Of a stretch of DNA of 37,749 bases, positions 30,890-37,749 are shown one piece after another; positions within the stretch are counted from its first letter, which is position 1; every line of letters begins with the position of its first letter. Under the pieces are notes generated by a model, which was not told the DNA's origin, made no database searches, and worked only from the letters and a program-made list of their open reading frames with translations. The position numbers and the translations under genes were made by a program. Origin of the DNA: Rhizorhapis sp. SPR117 (lineage in GTDB: Bacteria > Pseudomonadota > Alphaproteobacteria > Sphingomonadales > Sphingomonadaceae); NCBI RefSeq assembly GCF_021742065.1, contig NZ_JAKKIE010000041.1, positions 1-37,749 of the forward strand. Reading direction: 5' to 3'.

Positions 30890-32526
30890 TGCGGATCGAT
30901 CTCGATGCGATCGGTGCGCCGCAGGACTTGACAAGCGATGTAGCGGTGATCGGCGCAGGCGTCGCCGGTATCGTGCTGACCCGTCGCCTGCTTGCCGCAG
31001 GCCGTGAGGTGCTGCTGCTGGAAAGCGGCGGCACCGATTACGAAGCGGCCGCCGCAGCGCTCAACCAAGGCCAATCGGTGGGCATGCCCTATTACCCGCT
31101 CGATCAGGCGCGGCTGCGTTTCTTTGGGGGCACGACGGCGATCTGGGGCGGGCGCTGCGCGGAGTTGGACCCGATCGATCTTGAGCGGCGAGACTGGGTG
31201 CCGGGATCGGGTTGGCCGATCGCCTATGACGAGCTGCGCGCCTATTATGGCCAGGCGCGTTCCTTATTCGGCCTGCCTGAGGCGCCGCCCGACGAAGCCG
31301 ACTTCGCCCGCGCGGGTCTCGCAATGCCTCCCTTCGCGCCAAATACCGTGCGGCCCCGCTTCTGGACATTTGACGCGCGGTTCAACCGTTTTACCTATGA
31401 CGCCTGCGCTGACCTGCGGCGGCATCCGCGCTGCACCATCGTGATGCACGCGACGGTCACCTCGATCAATGCGGATTGTGATGGTCGGCGCGTTATCTCA
31501 CTGACCGCGCGCACAGCCGCCGGTGCGAGGCTGACGGTGCGGCCGCGTGTTACCGTTCTTGCCTGCGGTGGAATTGAAAATGCGCGCCTGCTGCTTGCCT
31601 CGCGGTCGGTGGTGCCGACGGGGCTCGGCAACCGCCATGATCAGGTCGGGCGCTATTTCATGGAGCATCCTCACGCCCGCGGCGGTCGTATCATTGATGG
31701 CGATCCCTGGACGCTGCTGCGTCTGTTCGGCAAGCGACATCGCATCGCCGGACGGGATGTGGCGGCGTTACTCGCGCCGGCCCCGGGCCGGCAGCGGCGG
31801 GATGCTATCCTCAACAGCTCGCTTACCATTGTCGCGCGCCAGCCGGCCGATGCCACGCAATTCTGGGGTATGCGGGTCTATGGAGGCCTAAAACACGACA
31901 TGGCGCCGACCCGTGCCGGACGCACGCTTTGGATGGGCACCAAGAAGGCCGCTGGTTGGGCGCAGCGCCATATTGATCCGCTACGACCTTGGTTGCTCCA
32001 CAAACTCAGCCGAGTCGAGATCGCGCTCCTCGTCCGCGCCGAACAGGCGCCCAATCCCAACAGCCGTGTTACACTGGGCGAGGGGCGTGACGCATTTGGT
32101 ATGCCGCAGCCGGTTCTCGACTGGCGGATGACCGCGCTCGACAAGAGCAGTGTTGCGGCCCTGATCCACGCGCTTGGTGAGGAGCTACCGCAACTTGGGC
32201 TCGGACGCGTCGAGCGCGCCGCGTGGCTCGATGATCCCGACCAGCACTGGCGGTTCGACACGCTCGTATCAGCGCACCCGATCGGCGGTTTCCACCACAT
32301 CGGTACTACACGGATGGCGAACGATCCGCGGCACGGGGTCACTGATGCCCAGGGACGCGTGCATGGCATCGCCAATCTCTATGTCGTCGGCTCATCGACC
32401 TTCCCGACCTCGGGTTGGGCCAATCCGACGCTGACCATCGCCGCGATGGCGCTGCGTACGGCCGACCGAATTGCCGCCGCGCCTCCCCTCGACCATGGGA
32501 CATTTGGACATGCCATTTCAGCTTGA
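30889..32526 (+). CDS. GMC-type FAD-dependent oxidoreductase
   Basis: The protein (545 aa) has an N-terminal FAD-binding dinucleotide fold (DVAVIGAGVAGIVLTRRLLAAGREVLLLESG) and the FGGTTAIWGGRCAELDPID segment. Its C-terminal GMC signature is HPIGGFHHIGTTRMANDPRHG, then GIANLYVVGSSTFPTSGWANPTLTIAAMALR; the His and Asn are the usual catalytic pair. GMC enzymes oxidise alcohols or sugars using FAD; the acceptor and substrate are not evident. There is no signal peptide. The start ATG at 30889 overlaps the anti-sigma stop, and the end overlaps the next gene by 17 bases. Confidence 0.88.
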   Translation: MRIDLDAIGAPQDLTSDVAVIGAGVAGIVLTRRLLAAGREVLLLESGGTDYEAAAAALNQGQSVGMPYYPLDQARLRFFGGTTAIWGGRCAELDPIDLERRDWVPGSGWPIAYDELRAYYGQARSLFGLPEAPPDEADFARAGLAMPPFAPNTVRPRFWTFDARFNRFTYDACADLRRHPRCTIVMHATVTSINADCDGRRVISLTARTAAGARLTVRPRVTVLACGGIENARLLLASRSVVPTGLGNRHDQVGRYFMEHPHARGGRIIDGDPWTLLRLFGKRHRIAGRDVAALLAPAPGRQRRDAILNSSLTIVARQPADATQFWGMRVYGGLKHDMAPTRAGRTLWMGTKKAAGWAQRHIDPLRPWLLHKLSRVEIALLVRAEQAPNPNSRVTLGEGRDAFGMPQPVLDWRMTALDKSSVAALIHALGEELPQLGLGRVERAAWLDDPDQHWRFDTLVSAHPIGGFHHIGTTRMANDPRHGVTDAQGRVHGIANLYVVGSSTFPTSGWANPTLTIAAMALRTADRIAAAPPLDHGTFGHAISA

Positions 32527-33295
32527 GCACTCCTCGTCTGACATCGGGATGCGCGCCATCGTACTGAGCGCGGGGCGAGGCTCCCGCTTGGGCGATCTCA
32601 CTCGCGACCGCCCCAAATGTCTGCTCGAATTTGCCGGCCGATCGCTGCTCGATTGGCAGATCGCCGCGCTTCGGGGGAGCGGGGTGACCGACATCATCGT
32701 CGTTGCCGGCTTCAACGCCAAGCGGGTGGCGCGTAGCGTCGCCGGCCAACAGGGGGTCTATATTCTCTATAACCCTTTCTATGGGGTGGCGGACAATCTC
32801 GCTTCGCTGTGGCTTGCCCGTGATTTCATGGACCGCGACTTCCTGGTGCTCAACGGCGACACGCTGGTATCGCCCGAGATCGTCCGCAAGCTGCTCTTGG
32901 AAGGAGACGCCCCGATTAACATCACCGTTACCCGCAAACTGGCCTATGACGCCGACGACATGAAGGTGCGGCTCGACGGCGATCGCATCGCGGCAGTCGG
33001 CAAGCGACTGCCGGCGGGCCAGATCGATGCCGAGTCGATCGGGTTGCTGTCCCTCCGGCACCAAGGCACGGCGCATTTCCGGCAGGCTGTGGAGAATGCG
33101 ATGACAGTGCCGTCGGGTTTGGAGAACTGGTATCTGAGCGTGATCGACACGCTGGCCGGCCAGATTCGCGTCGCCCCCGTCTTTATCGACGGGATGCCGA
33201 GCGCCGAGGTTGACTATCCCGCTGACCTTGCGCCAGCCAAAGCGCTGGCGGAAAGCTGGTCCGGACGGACTGCCGCCAGCGCCGGCACAGGCTGA
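32510..33295 (+). CDS. Nucleotidyltransferase (sugar or choline phosphate type)
   Basis: The protein (261 aa from the ATG at 32510) shows the nucleotidyltransferase pattern MRAIVLSAGRGSRLGDLTRDRPKCLLEFAGRSLLDW, LNGDTLVSPEIVRKLL (metal-binding aspartate) and YNPFYGVADNLASLWLARDFM. The NPFYG-DN-SL block recalls the phosphocholine cytidylyltransferase / LicC-like subgroup of NTP transferases. It activates a sugar or amino-alcohol phosphate for attachment to a glycan. A second ATG at 32549 fits the start of the domain and is an alternative start. It is the last gene of the sigma operon and may act with the flippase that converges on it. Confidence 0.85.
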   Translation: MPFQLEHSSSDIGMRAIVLSAGRGSRLGDLTRDRPKCLLEFAGRSLLDWQIAALRGSGVTDIIVVAGFNAKRVARSVAGQQGVYILYNPFYGVADNLASLWLARDFMDRDFLVLNGDTLVSPEIVRKLLLEGDAPINITVTRKLAYDADDMKVRLDGDRIAAVGKRLPAGQIDAESIGLLSLRHQGTAHFRQAVENAMTVPSGLENWYLSVIDTLAGQIRVAPVFIDGMPSAEVDYPADLAPAKALAESWSGRTAASAGTG

Positions 33296-33349
33296 GCAAC
33301 CGTTCGTGCGCCGGACCGGTGCCGGGAGCAAGGCCGGAACAATCCAATT

Positions 33350-33784
33350 TTACGCTGCCGCGAACGCCGCCTTGAGTGCATCGATCAGGGCGGTGAGCTG
33401 GTCCTGATCGAGCGTGACCGCCTCGTCCATCTTGGGCACGCCCGGCCAGCCGGGATCGGCGATCTCCAATCCGGCCAATTGCCGCGTCCCGGCGTAGCGC
33501 GGCAGCACGTGAAAATGGACATGCGGATCGACCATCATCAGCATGAGATAATTGAGCCGCTCGTAACCGATCGCCGCGCCGAGCGCGCGCTCGATGGCGG
33601 CCGTCGCCTCGGCGAGTTCGGTAAAGGCTGCACCGGGTAGGTCGCCGAACGCGGTCGCGTCGGCGGTGGCGGCGAGCACTAGGCTCCCGAGCGTCGGCTG
33701 GGCAGGACGCAGGAGCACAAGCCAGTGGGGCCATGCACGGATCAGCGTTGCGGGATAGCCGAACTTGCGAATCGTGGCGTTCAT
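33350..33784 (-). CDS. HIT-family nucleotide hydrolase
   Basis: From the ATG at 33784 the protein has 144 aa. The HIT triad appears as DPHVHFHVLPRY (H-x-H-x-H), with the preceding LNYLMLMMVDPHVHFHV typical of the family. Such proteins hydrolyse nucleotide monophosphate linkages (AMP-lysine, dinucleotides, NDP-sugars). The ATG overlaps the flippase stop (ATGA at 33781-33784), so the two are translated together. Longer frames extend through the flippase gene. Confidence 0.88.
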   Translation of the reverse strand: MNATIRKFGYPATLIRAWPHWLVLLRPAQPTLGSLVLAATADATAFGDLPGAAFTELAEATAAIERALGAAIGYERLNYLMLMMVDPHVHFHVLPRYAGTRQLAGLEIADPGWPGVPKMDEAVTLDQDQLTALIDALKAAFAAA

Positions 33785-35118
33785 TCCATGTCTCCGACTA
33801 GGGTTTTCCTGCTGCGCGCGGCGCCGTGCACCATTTTGGCAGCTGCTAGGGCCGACAGGCACGCGATTGTGCCGTCCATCACGATGAACGCCCAGCCTGC
33901 GCCGCCCAGGCCGTCGCGCGGCAATCGCCAGAACAGGACGCTCACGAACAGCGCGCCAGCCAGCGCCGAGACCAGGAACGAGATTTCGGGACGACCGAAG
34001 GCATAGACGATCGGTTCGGCGGCGAAGGCAATGGCGCGCACGGTGGTGGCGACGCCGATCGCGACGAGCAACGGCGCTGCCGCGGCGAAGGCCGGGCCGA
34101 AGATGCGGTCAAGCAACCATGGCCCGGCCAGTGCGATCAGCACCGTCATACCGGCGAAGATCATCACCGCCCCGGCGCCCCCGCGAACCGCCGTGTGGAC
34201 GAGCCGTCGCCATGCACGGGCATGCACCAGCCGGGCGAGGTCGGGATAGATCGCCTGATCGACCAGATCGATTGGCTTGAGCAGCCCGGTCGCAACCTCG
34301 CGGCCGATCCGATAGGCGCCGGCTGCCCCTTCGCCGAGCACGGCGGCGACGATCACCGTCGCCAGATGGCTCGGCACCAACCCGATCGAGCCGGTGAGAT
34401 TGGCGAACAGCGCAAACCGCCACATGCCGGGTTGGGCGCGGCCGAGCCCGCGCACGGAGCGATCGAGTCCGCGTAAAAGCCTGCGGCGGTGCGCCTCACG
34501 CCAAGCCAGCGCCGCAGCCGCGAGTGTGCCGAGCCACCCCGCGATCACCCAGGCGGCAAGATACCAGCCCAGCGACAGGCCGGCGAGCGCCGCCGCGCCG
34601 ATGAACATGAGGCGGGCGAGCGGCGTCACGATCGAATGCCAGCTCAGCAGGTCATAGCGGTCGAACAGCCGCAGCATGCCCTTGCTGGTGCCGATCGCGC
34701 CGGCGAAGGTCAGCGGCGCGGCGGCCTGTGCCAGGTGCATCAGCCGCGCGTCCCAGCCGAGCCAGCGCGCGAACAGCGGTGCGGTCATCACCATTGCCAG
34801 CGCCGCCGCCGCGCCGAGATCGAGCAAGGTTCCGGCCTTGAATAGCGCTTGCGCCGCCGCCGTGTCGCCGCTTTGGAGGTGCGGCACACCGTAGCGGATC
34901 ACCGCTTGACTGGATTCGAAGCTTGCGAGTCCAGCGAATAGCATCACCTGCGCGATCAGCACCGAGAAGACGCCGAACTCGGTGGCACCCAATGCGCGCG
35001 CGGCAATTGCGAACGTGCCGAGCTGCATCACTCCGGCACTCGCCTTGCCGCCTAGCAACCTGCCTGCATTGCCTGCGGCGCGGCGCAGGATCGGCGATGA
35101 TTGGTGCGGGTCGGACAT
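33781..35118 (-). CDS. Polysaccharide flippase (MOP/Wzx-type)
   Basis: The protein (445 aa) is a polytopic membrane protein with 12 to 14 hydrophobic helices (GKASAGVMQLGTFAIAARAL, FGVFSVLIAQVMLFAGLASF, ALAGPWLLDRIFGPAFAAAA). The order G-x-x-x-Q-x-x-F-A-I-A-A-R-x-L-G with EFGVFS is typical of the oligosaccharide flippase family. It would move lipid-linked glycan units across the inner membrane. No polymerase or glycosyltransferase gene lies nearby, so its substrate is unknown. It is co-translated with the HIT gene and faces the nucleotidyltransferase operon. Confidence 0.88.
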   Translation of the reverse strand: MSDPHQSSPILRRAAGNAGRLLGGKASAGVMQLGTFAIAARALGATEFGVFSVLIAQVMLFAGLASFESSQAVIRYGVPHLQSGDTAAAQALFKAGTLLDLGAAAALAMVMTAPLFARWLGWDARLMHLAQAAAPLTFAGAIGTSKGMLRLFDRYDLLSWHSIVTPLARLMFIGAAALAGLSLGWYLAAWVIAGWLGTLAAAALAWREAHRRRLLRGLDRSVRGLGRAQPGMWRFALFANLTGSIGLVPSHLATVIVAAVLGEGAAGAYRIGREVATGLLKPIDLVDQAIYPDLARLVHARAWRRLVHTAVRGGAGAVMIFAGMTVLIALAGPWLLDRIFGPAFAAAAPLLVAIGVATTVRAIAFAAEPIVYAFGRPEISFLVSALAGALFVSVLFWRLPRDGLGGAGWAFIVMDGTIACLSALAAAKMVHGAARSRKTLVGDME

Positions 35119-35194
35119 GCACGTCCCTTACAGGCCAATCGCGTGATGAACGAGAGGTAGGAGGGTGTCGCGACCAATGTATTAGCCAGCGCGT

Positions 35195-35488
35195 TCACTC
35201 CGGCTCGATTTCGTGAAACGCCGCGTCCCAGTGATCGAGATTCGCGCGGGCCTCGCGAACGAATCCGCTGCGCCGGATACAGCCGAGAAATGCCTTGGCG
35301 ACTGCGCGGCCGGGCTGACGCAACGGCCGTTCAAACTGGGTCAGCAGCACGACGCGCGTGCCCTGCGTGCCGTTCCAGACCTCGTGCGGCCAAGTGTCGT
35401 CGAACACCAGAGTTTCGCCCTCGCGCCAGCCAACGGTGCGATCGCCGATGTTCATGCGCAACCCGTCGCCGGACGAGACCAACGTCAA
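35195..35488 (-). pseudogene. C-terminal fragment of an aspartyl/asparaginyl beta-hydroxylase
   Basis: The open frame (97 aa from a TTG) matches the end of the hydroxylase family: SSGDGLRMNIGDRTVGWREGE, then TLVFDDTWPHEVWNGTQGTRVV and FERPLRQPG. It has the metal-binding histidine (WPHEVWN) and the 2-oxoglutarate arginine (TRVVLL). The N-terminal part, with the first two metal ligands, is absent; a stop stands directly before the fragment. The cut coincides with the start of a MobC-like remnant on the other strand, which suggests truncation by recombination. It is probably non-functional. Confidence 0.72.
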
Positions 35489-35773
35489 TCAGATTGCGCG
35501 GGCAATGAAACTGGCGACGCAAAACGGGGTCTATCCCCCCACCAAGGCGTTGCCGCGCGCGAAGCGGCCGAGCTGGTCCGATCGGAGATGCGGCGCGTGC
35601 TCGCATTGCTGACGAGCGACTTTGACTATTGGGGATTGCCCGACGCGGAGCGGCCCACGGTCGCGCGCGGTGTTGTGGGGAGGACCGAAGCCGGGGTTCG
35701 AGACGCCAAGCAGGCGCGCCGGCGACGGTCGAGACGAAGGCCCGCGCGGTTCCGCGAGGATGGTGGATCGTAA
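35472..35773 (+). pseudogene. MobC-like mobilisation protein remnant with frameshift
   Basis: DETNVNQIARAMKLATQNGVYPP reads like the RHH/MobC conserved N-terminal core (NLNQIARALN in family members). In the neighbouring frame HQGVAAREAAELVRSEMRRVLALL continues it, up to a stop at 35773. One more C in the C6 run at 35535-35540 joins both frames into one protein. MobC proteins help relaxases at oriT of mobilisable plasmids. The 5' end is lost at the hydroxylase junction. A one-base assembly error in the homopolymer is possible, but the N-terminal loss is independent of it. Confidence 0.5.
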
Positions 35774-35892
35774 TGCTTTTGCTTTGCCCCGCCATCGCGA
35801 TTTCGCACGCTGGGGGCAGGATGTTTTTTGGGCAGCTACGAAGTGGCTTCTGGCGACATCATACTGCGCCGACCCGAAGGGGGCGGGAATAG
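35773..35892 (+). CDS. Possible small membrane protein after the MobC remnant
   Basis: The ATG at 35773 overlaps the preceding stop as TAATG. The frame gives 39 residues with a signal- or anchor-like start (MLLLCPAIAISHAGGRMFFG) and a basic end (RHHTAPTRRGRE). Its tail overlaps the 3' end of the GGDEF gene on the other strand. The TAATG junction suggests it was once coupled to mobC; no family is recognised and it may be only a remnant. Confidence 0.3.
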   Translation: MLLLCPAIAISHAGGRMFFGQLRSGFWRHHTAPTRRGRE

Positions 35893-36776
35893 TCGCGCGC
35901 TGTGGCGACTGTCTCGACAGTCGCGTGCCCGATCCTGACGGCGTTTTTGCCGGCCCGTTTGACCGCATACATCAGCCCGTCGACCAGATGGAGGACTTCG
36001 GCCTCATCGCGCGGCGCGTCGGGTGCGATGACGAGCGCGCCCATGCTGCATGTGACAGGATGGGGCGTTCCGGCCAGCACCGCCGACAGCCGCTTGTGAA
36101 GGGTGGCGGCGAAGACTTCGCCTTCTTGAGCGGAGTGGACTGGAACCAGCAATGCGAATTCGTCGCCCCCGATCCGGCCGAAATCGTCCTCTCGCCGAAT
36201 GATGTCGCACGCCTCGCGTGCGAAGGCCCGCAGCACTTCGTCGCCGGCGGCATGGCCGTGACGGTCGTTGAGAGTCTTGAAATCGTCGAGATCGAGGATC
36301 ATCAGCAGCAAGGTCTGGCGAGTGGACAGAGCGGCATCCAGCGTCTCGCGCGCCCGTTCCCGGAAGGTCTCGTGGTTGAGAGCGCCCGTCATGCGATCCC
36401 GGCTTGCCAGAAAACGCGCGCGATCGAACAATCGCCTGAAACCGGCGATCGTCGCGGCCACGAAACAGAAGGTCGCGAGTCTCACCGCGATCTGCGCGGC
36501 GAGAAGAAGCGGATGTCCGTGATCGGAGACGGCCATATAGGGTGCGACCGCCAGGGCCGCGGCCCCCGTGGCGATGGCGTAGCCGGCGCGTGTGCCGAGG
36601 CACCAACATGCCGCGCAGGTGATCGGGATGAAGAGAGGGGCGAAGCCGATTCCCGGCAGGGCATAATCCGCGATCGTGACCGCGAGTGTCGCGGCGAGGA
36701 CGGCGGCCCAGGCCTGTTTTTCGTTCAGGCTGTCGAGCAATACGGCCAATCGGCCGATAGGAATATAACTCTGCAA
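35859..36776 (-). CDS. Membrane-bound diguanylate cyclase (GGDEF)
   Basis: The protein (305 aa) has an N-terminal membrane part of about four to five helices (AWAAVLAATLAVTIADYALP, FAPLFIPITCAACWCLGTRAGYA) and a GGDEF domain. RDRMTGALNHETFRER opens it, the active site GGDEF is at 203-207 and an RxxD inhibitory site (RRED) is at 194-197. An intact GGDEF plus I-site predicts c-di-GMP synthesis with product inhibition. There is no EAL domain. The gene overlaps the mobilisation remnant at its 3' end. It may set biofilm or motility state; the sensed signal is unknown. Confidence 0.92.
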   Translation of the reverse strand: MQSYIPIGRLAVLLDSLNEKQAWAAVLAATLAVTIADYALPGIGFAPLFIPITCAACWCLGTRAGYAIATGAAALAVAPYMAVSDHGHPLLLAAQIAVRLATFCFVAATIAGFRRLFDRARFLASRDRMTGALNHETFRERARETLDAALSTRQTLLLMILDLDDFKTLNDRHGHAAGDEVLRAFAREACDIIRREDDFGRIGGDEFALLVPVHSAQEGEVFAATLHKRLSAVLAGTPHPVTCSMGALVIAPDAPRDEAEVLHLVDGLMYAVKRAGKNAVRIGHATVETVATARDYSRPLRVGAV

Positions 36777-37020
36777 GTGCGCGCGCCTCTATCTGTCCGT
36801 CATTTTTCCCCCCGCCGTTTTTGCGCGTAGAACCCCCGGCACGCGAAGCTGGGACCTAGGCACAAAAGATTAACAGAAAGGACAAGTGACGCAGCGCGCG
36901 CCAACCTTATCCCGGAATAGACGGCCAGAAAGGCGCAGGACTTTGAACGCTTTCGCTCTCGTAATGAGAGGCACCGGACCAGCGCTGAGGCGTTGAACGA
37001 CAGCACAGCAGGATATTTGG

Positions 37021-37206
37021 ATGACACATCGGGATCGTATAGTTGCAATCGGGCTGCTGACGGAACGTGACCTGGAACTGCTCGGCACGGGCTTCGACCG
37101 CGCCTTTCCTGTCGATGAGACTCCCTGCTTCGGGGAATTGCTGCGTGCGATCGACGAGGCGGATCGTTCTATCCGGTGCGATCCCGCGTCAGCCGAGCAC
37201 CAGTAG
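37021..37206 (+). CDS. Hypothetical small protein
   Basis: The protein (61 aa, ATG start with AGGA about 9 bases upstream) reads MTHRDRIVAIGLLTERDLEL, then LGTGFDRAFPVDETPCFGEL and LRAIDEADRS. It is acidic, soluble and helical. No family is recognised. It overlaps tail to tail with the Crp/Fnr fragment. Confidence 0.55.
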   Translation: MTHRDRIVAIGLLTERDLELLGTGFDRAFPVDETPCFGELLRAIDEADRSIRCDPASAEHQ

Positions 37207-37474
37207 GTGTATCACCTCCGCTTTCCTGCTGGACAGAGCGGGTTAGCCGGTGTTCGATCCTGTCTTGCCCTCCGGTCGATGATGCCCCGAACGACCCGAT
37301 CAGCCGGCGATATTCGGCTTCGGCCGGCCCATAGCTGTCGCCTGCCAGTTCCTCCAGCTTCTCGCGGTCGAGAATGATGACCCGTCCGCGCTTGGAACGG
37401 ATCATCCCAGTACCTTCGAGGACGTGCAACGCCACGGTGACGCCGCTGCGTTGCGCGCCGATCATCATCGCCAT
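37169..37474 (-). pseudogene. C-terminal fragment of a Crp/Fnr-family regulator
   Basis: MAMMIGAQRSGVTVALHVLEGTGMIRSKRGRVIILDREKLEELAGDS is the winged-helix end of a Crp/Fnr regulator (DNA-recognition helix QRSGVTVAL, wing RSKRGRVIIL). The N-terminal cyclic-nucleotide or effector domain is missing: upstream in the same frame there is no such sequence. The fragment could still bind DNA if expressed, but is more likely debris. The C-terminal tail is unusually long. Confidence 0.65.
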
Positions 37475-37731
37475 GACGGCTTTGTTTGGTGGGCGATAGC
37501 TGCCATTGCCTCACGTCCCCGACTTTCCCGAAAAGGATTGCCCAACAAGAAACGGCCAGTGCCAATCGCGAACCGGACGGGGCGGTCGTTGATCGATGGC
37601 GCGCGAAATGGCATCAGGTTAGCCGATGATCGATTCCCGCATCATGTTCTGCGCGAGCTATTGGCGCCCCCTCTAGTCACCCGGAACTGTAATCCACCTC
37701 ATTGATTCACGCCTCTTTGAGGAGATGAACA

Positions 37732-37749
37732 ATGCTAGGTCGGCAGGCA
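37732..37749 (+). CDS. Start of an unidentified gene (cut by the window end)
   Basis: GAGGAG lies 7 bases before an ATG at 37732, opening MLGRQA up to the window edge. The ribosome binding site is strong; nothing more can be said about the product. An ATG at 37725 in another frame is less likely because it directly abuts the GAGGAG. Confidence 0.4.

Noticed and set aside
1..37749. rRNA and tRNA genes
   Set aside because: I saw no rRNA segments or tRNA-like cloverleaf with conserved T-loop sequence; a covariance-model search would be needed to exclude tRNAs fully.

Overview
The window looks like DNA from a GC-rich alphaproteobacterium, most probably a sphingomonad (Sphingomonas/Sphingobium/Sphingopyxis group). 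The basis is codon use, the Ti-type mobilisation genes, a DUF6118 protein beside the relaxase, a BA14K-type small secreted protein and the style of the accessory genes. This is inference from protein character; no taxonomic marker such as rRNA is present.

The left part (about 1 to 15,030) is plasmid backbone or an integrated plasmid. After an N-terminally cut CDS, a SAM methyltransferase, a histidine phosphatase and a YafQ/DinJ-type toxin-antitoxin pair comes a stability and replication block. It holds a SprT-like metalloprotease, ParA, a ribbon-helix-helix partner, a TrmO/TsaA-domain methyltransferase gene inside a 32-bp imperfect inverted repeat, and RepA read leftwards from an iteron origin with a DnaA box. 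An IS1634-like transposase gene separates this from the transfer block. The transfer block has traC and traD leftwards, a probable oriT, and rightwards a GNAT gene, the TraA relaxase-helicase, a DUF6118 membrane protein, an unknown protein and a WGR-domain protein. A 10-bp palindrome, CGTTTAAACG, occurs five times between 2,715 and 15,031; I saw no copy elsewhere in the window.

The middle part (15,043 to 29,100) carries metabolic and envelope genes. These are cobQ (cobyric acid synthase), a BA14K-like secreted protein, a membrane-bound PQQ glucose dehydrogenase, and a TetR regulator divergent from an RND efflux operon (adaptor, pump, outer membrane channel). An outer membrane phospholipase A and two small unknown proteins follow.

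The right part (29,592 to 37,749) holds a tight operon of ECF sigma factor, anti-sigma factor, GMC-type oxidoreductase and sugar-nucleotide-type nucleotidyltransferase. It converges on a HIT protein and a polysaccharide flippase. Beyond is a scar: the C-terminal end of an aspartyl/asparaginyl beta-hydroxylase abuts a frameshifted MobC-like remnant. A diguanylate cyclase, a small unknown protein, a Crp/Fnr C-terminal fragment and the start of one more gene end the window.

The most unusual signals are the dispersed CGTTTAAACG palindromes, the repA start codon lying inside an iteron, the CATGYAAACAT sites around par/trmO/rep, and the mobilisation scar near 35.48 kb.
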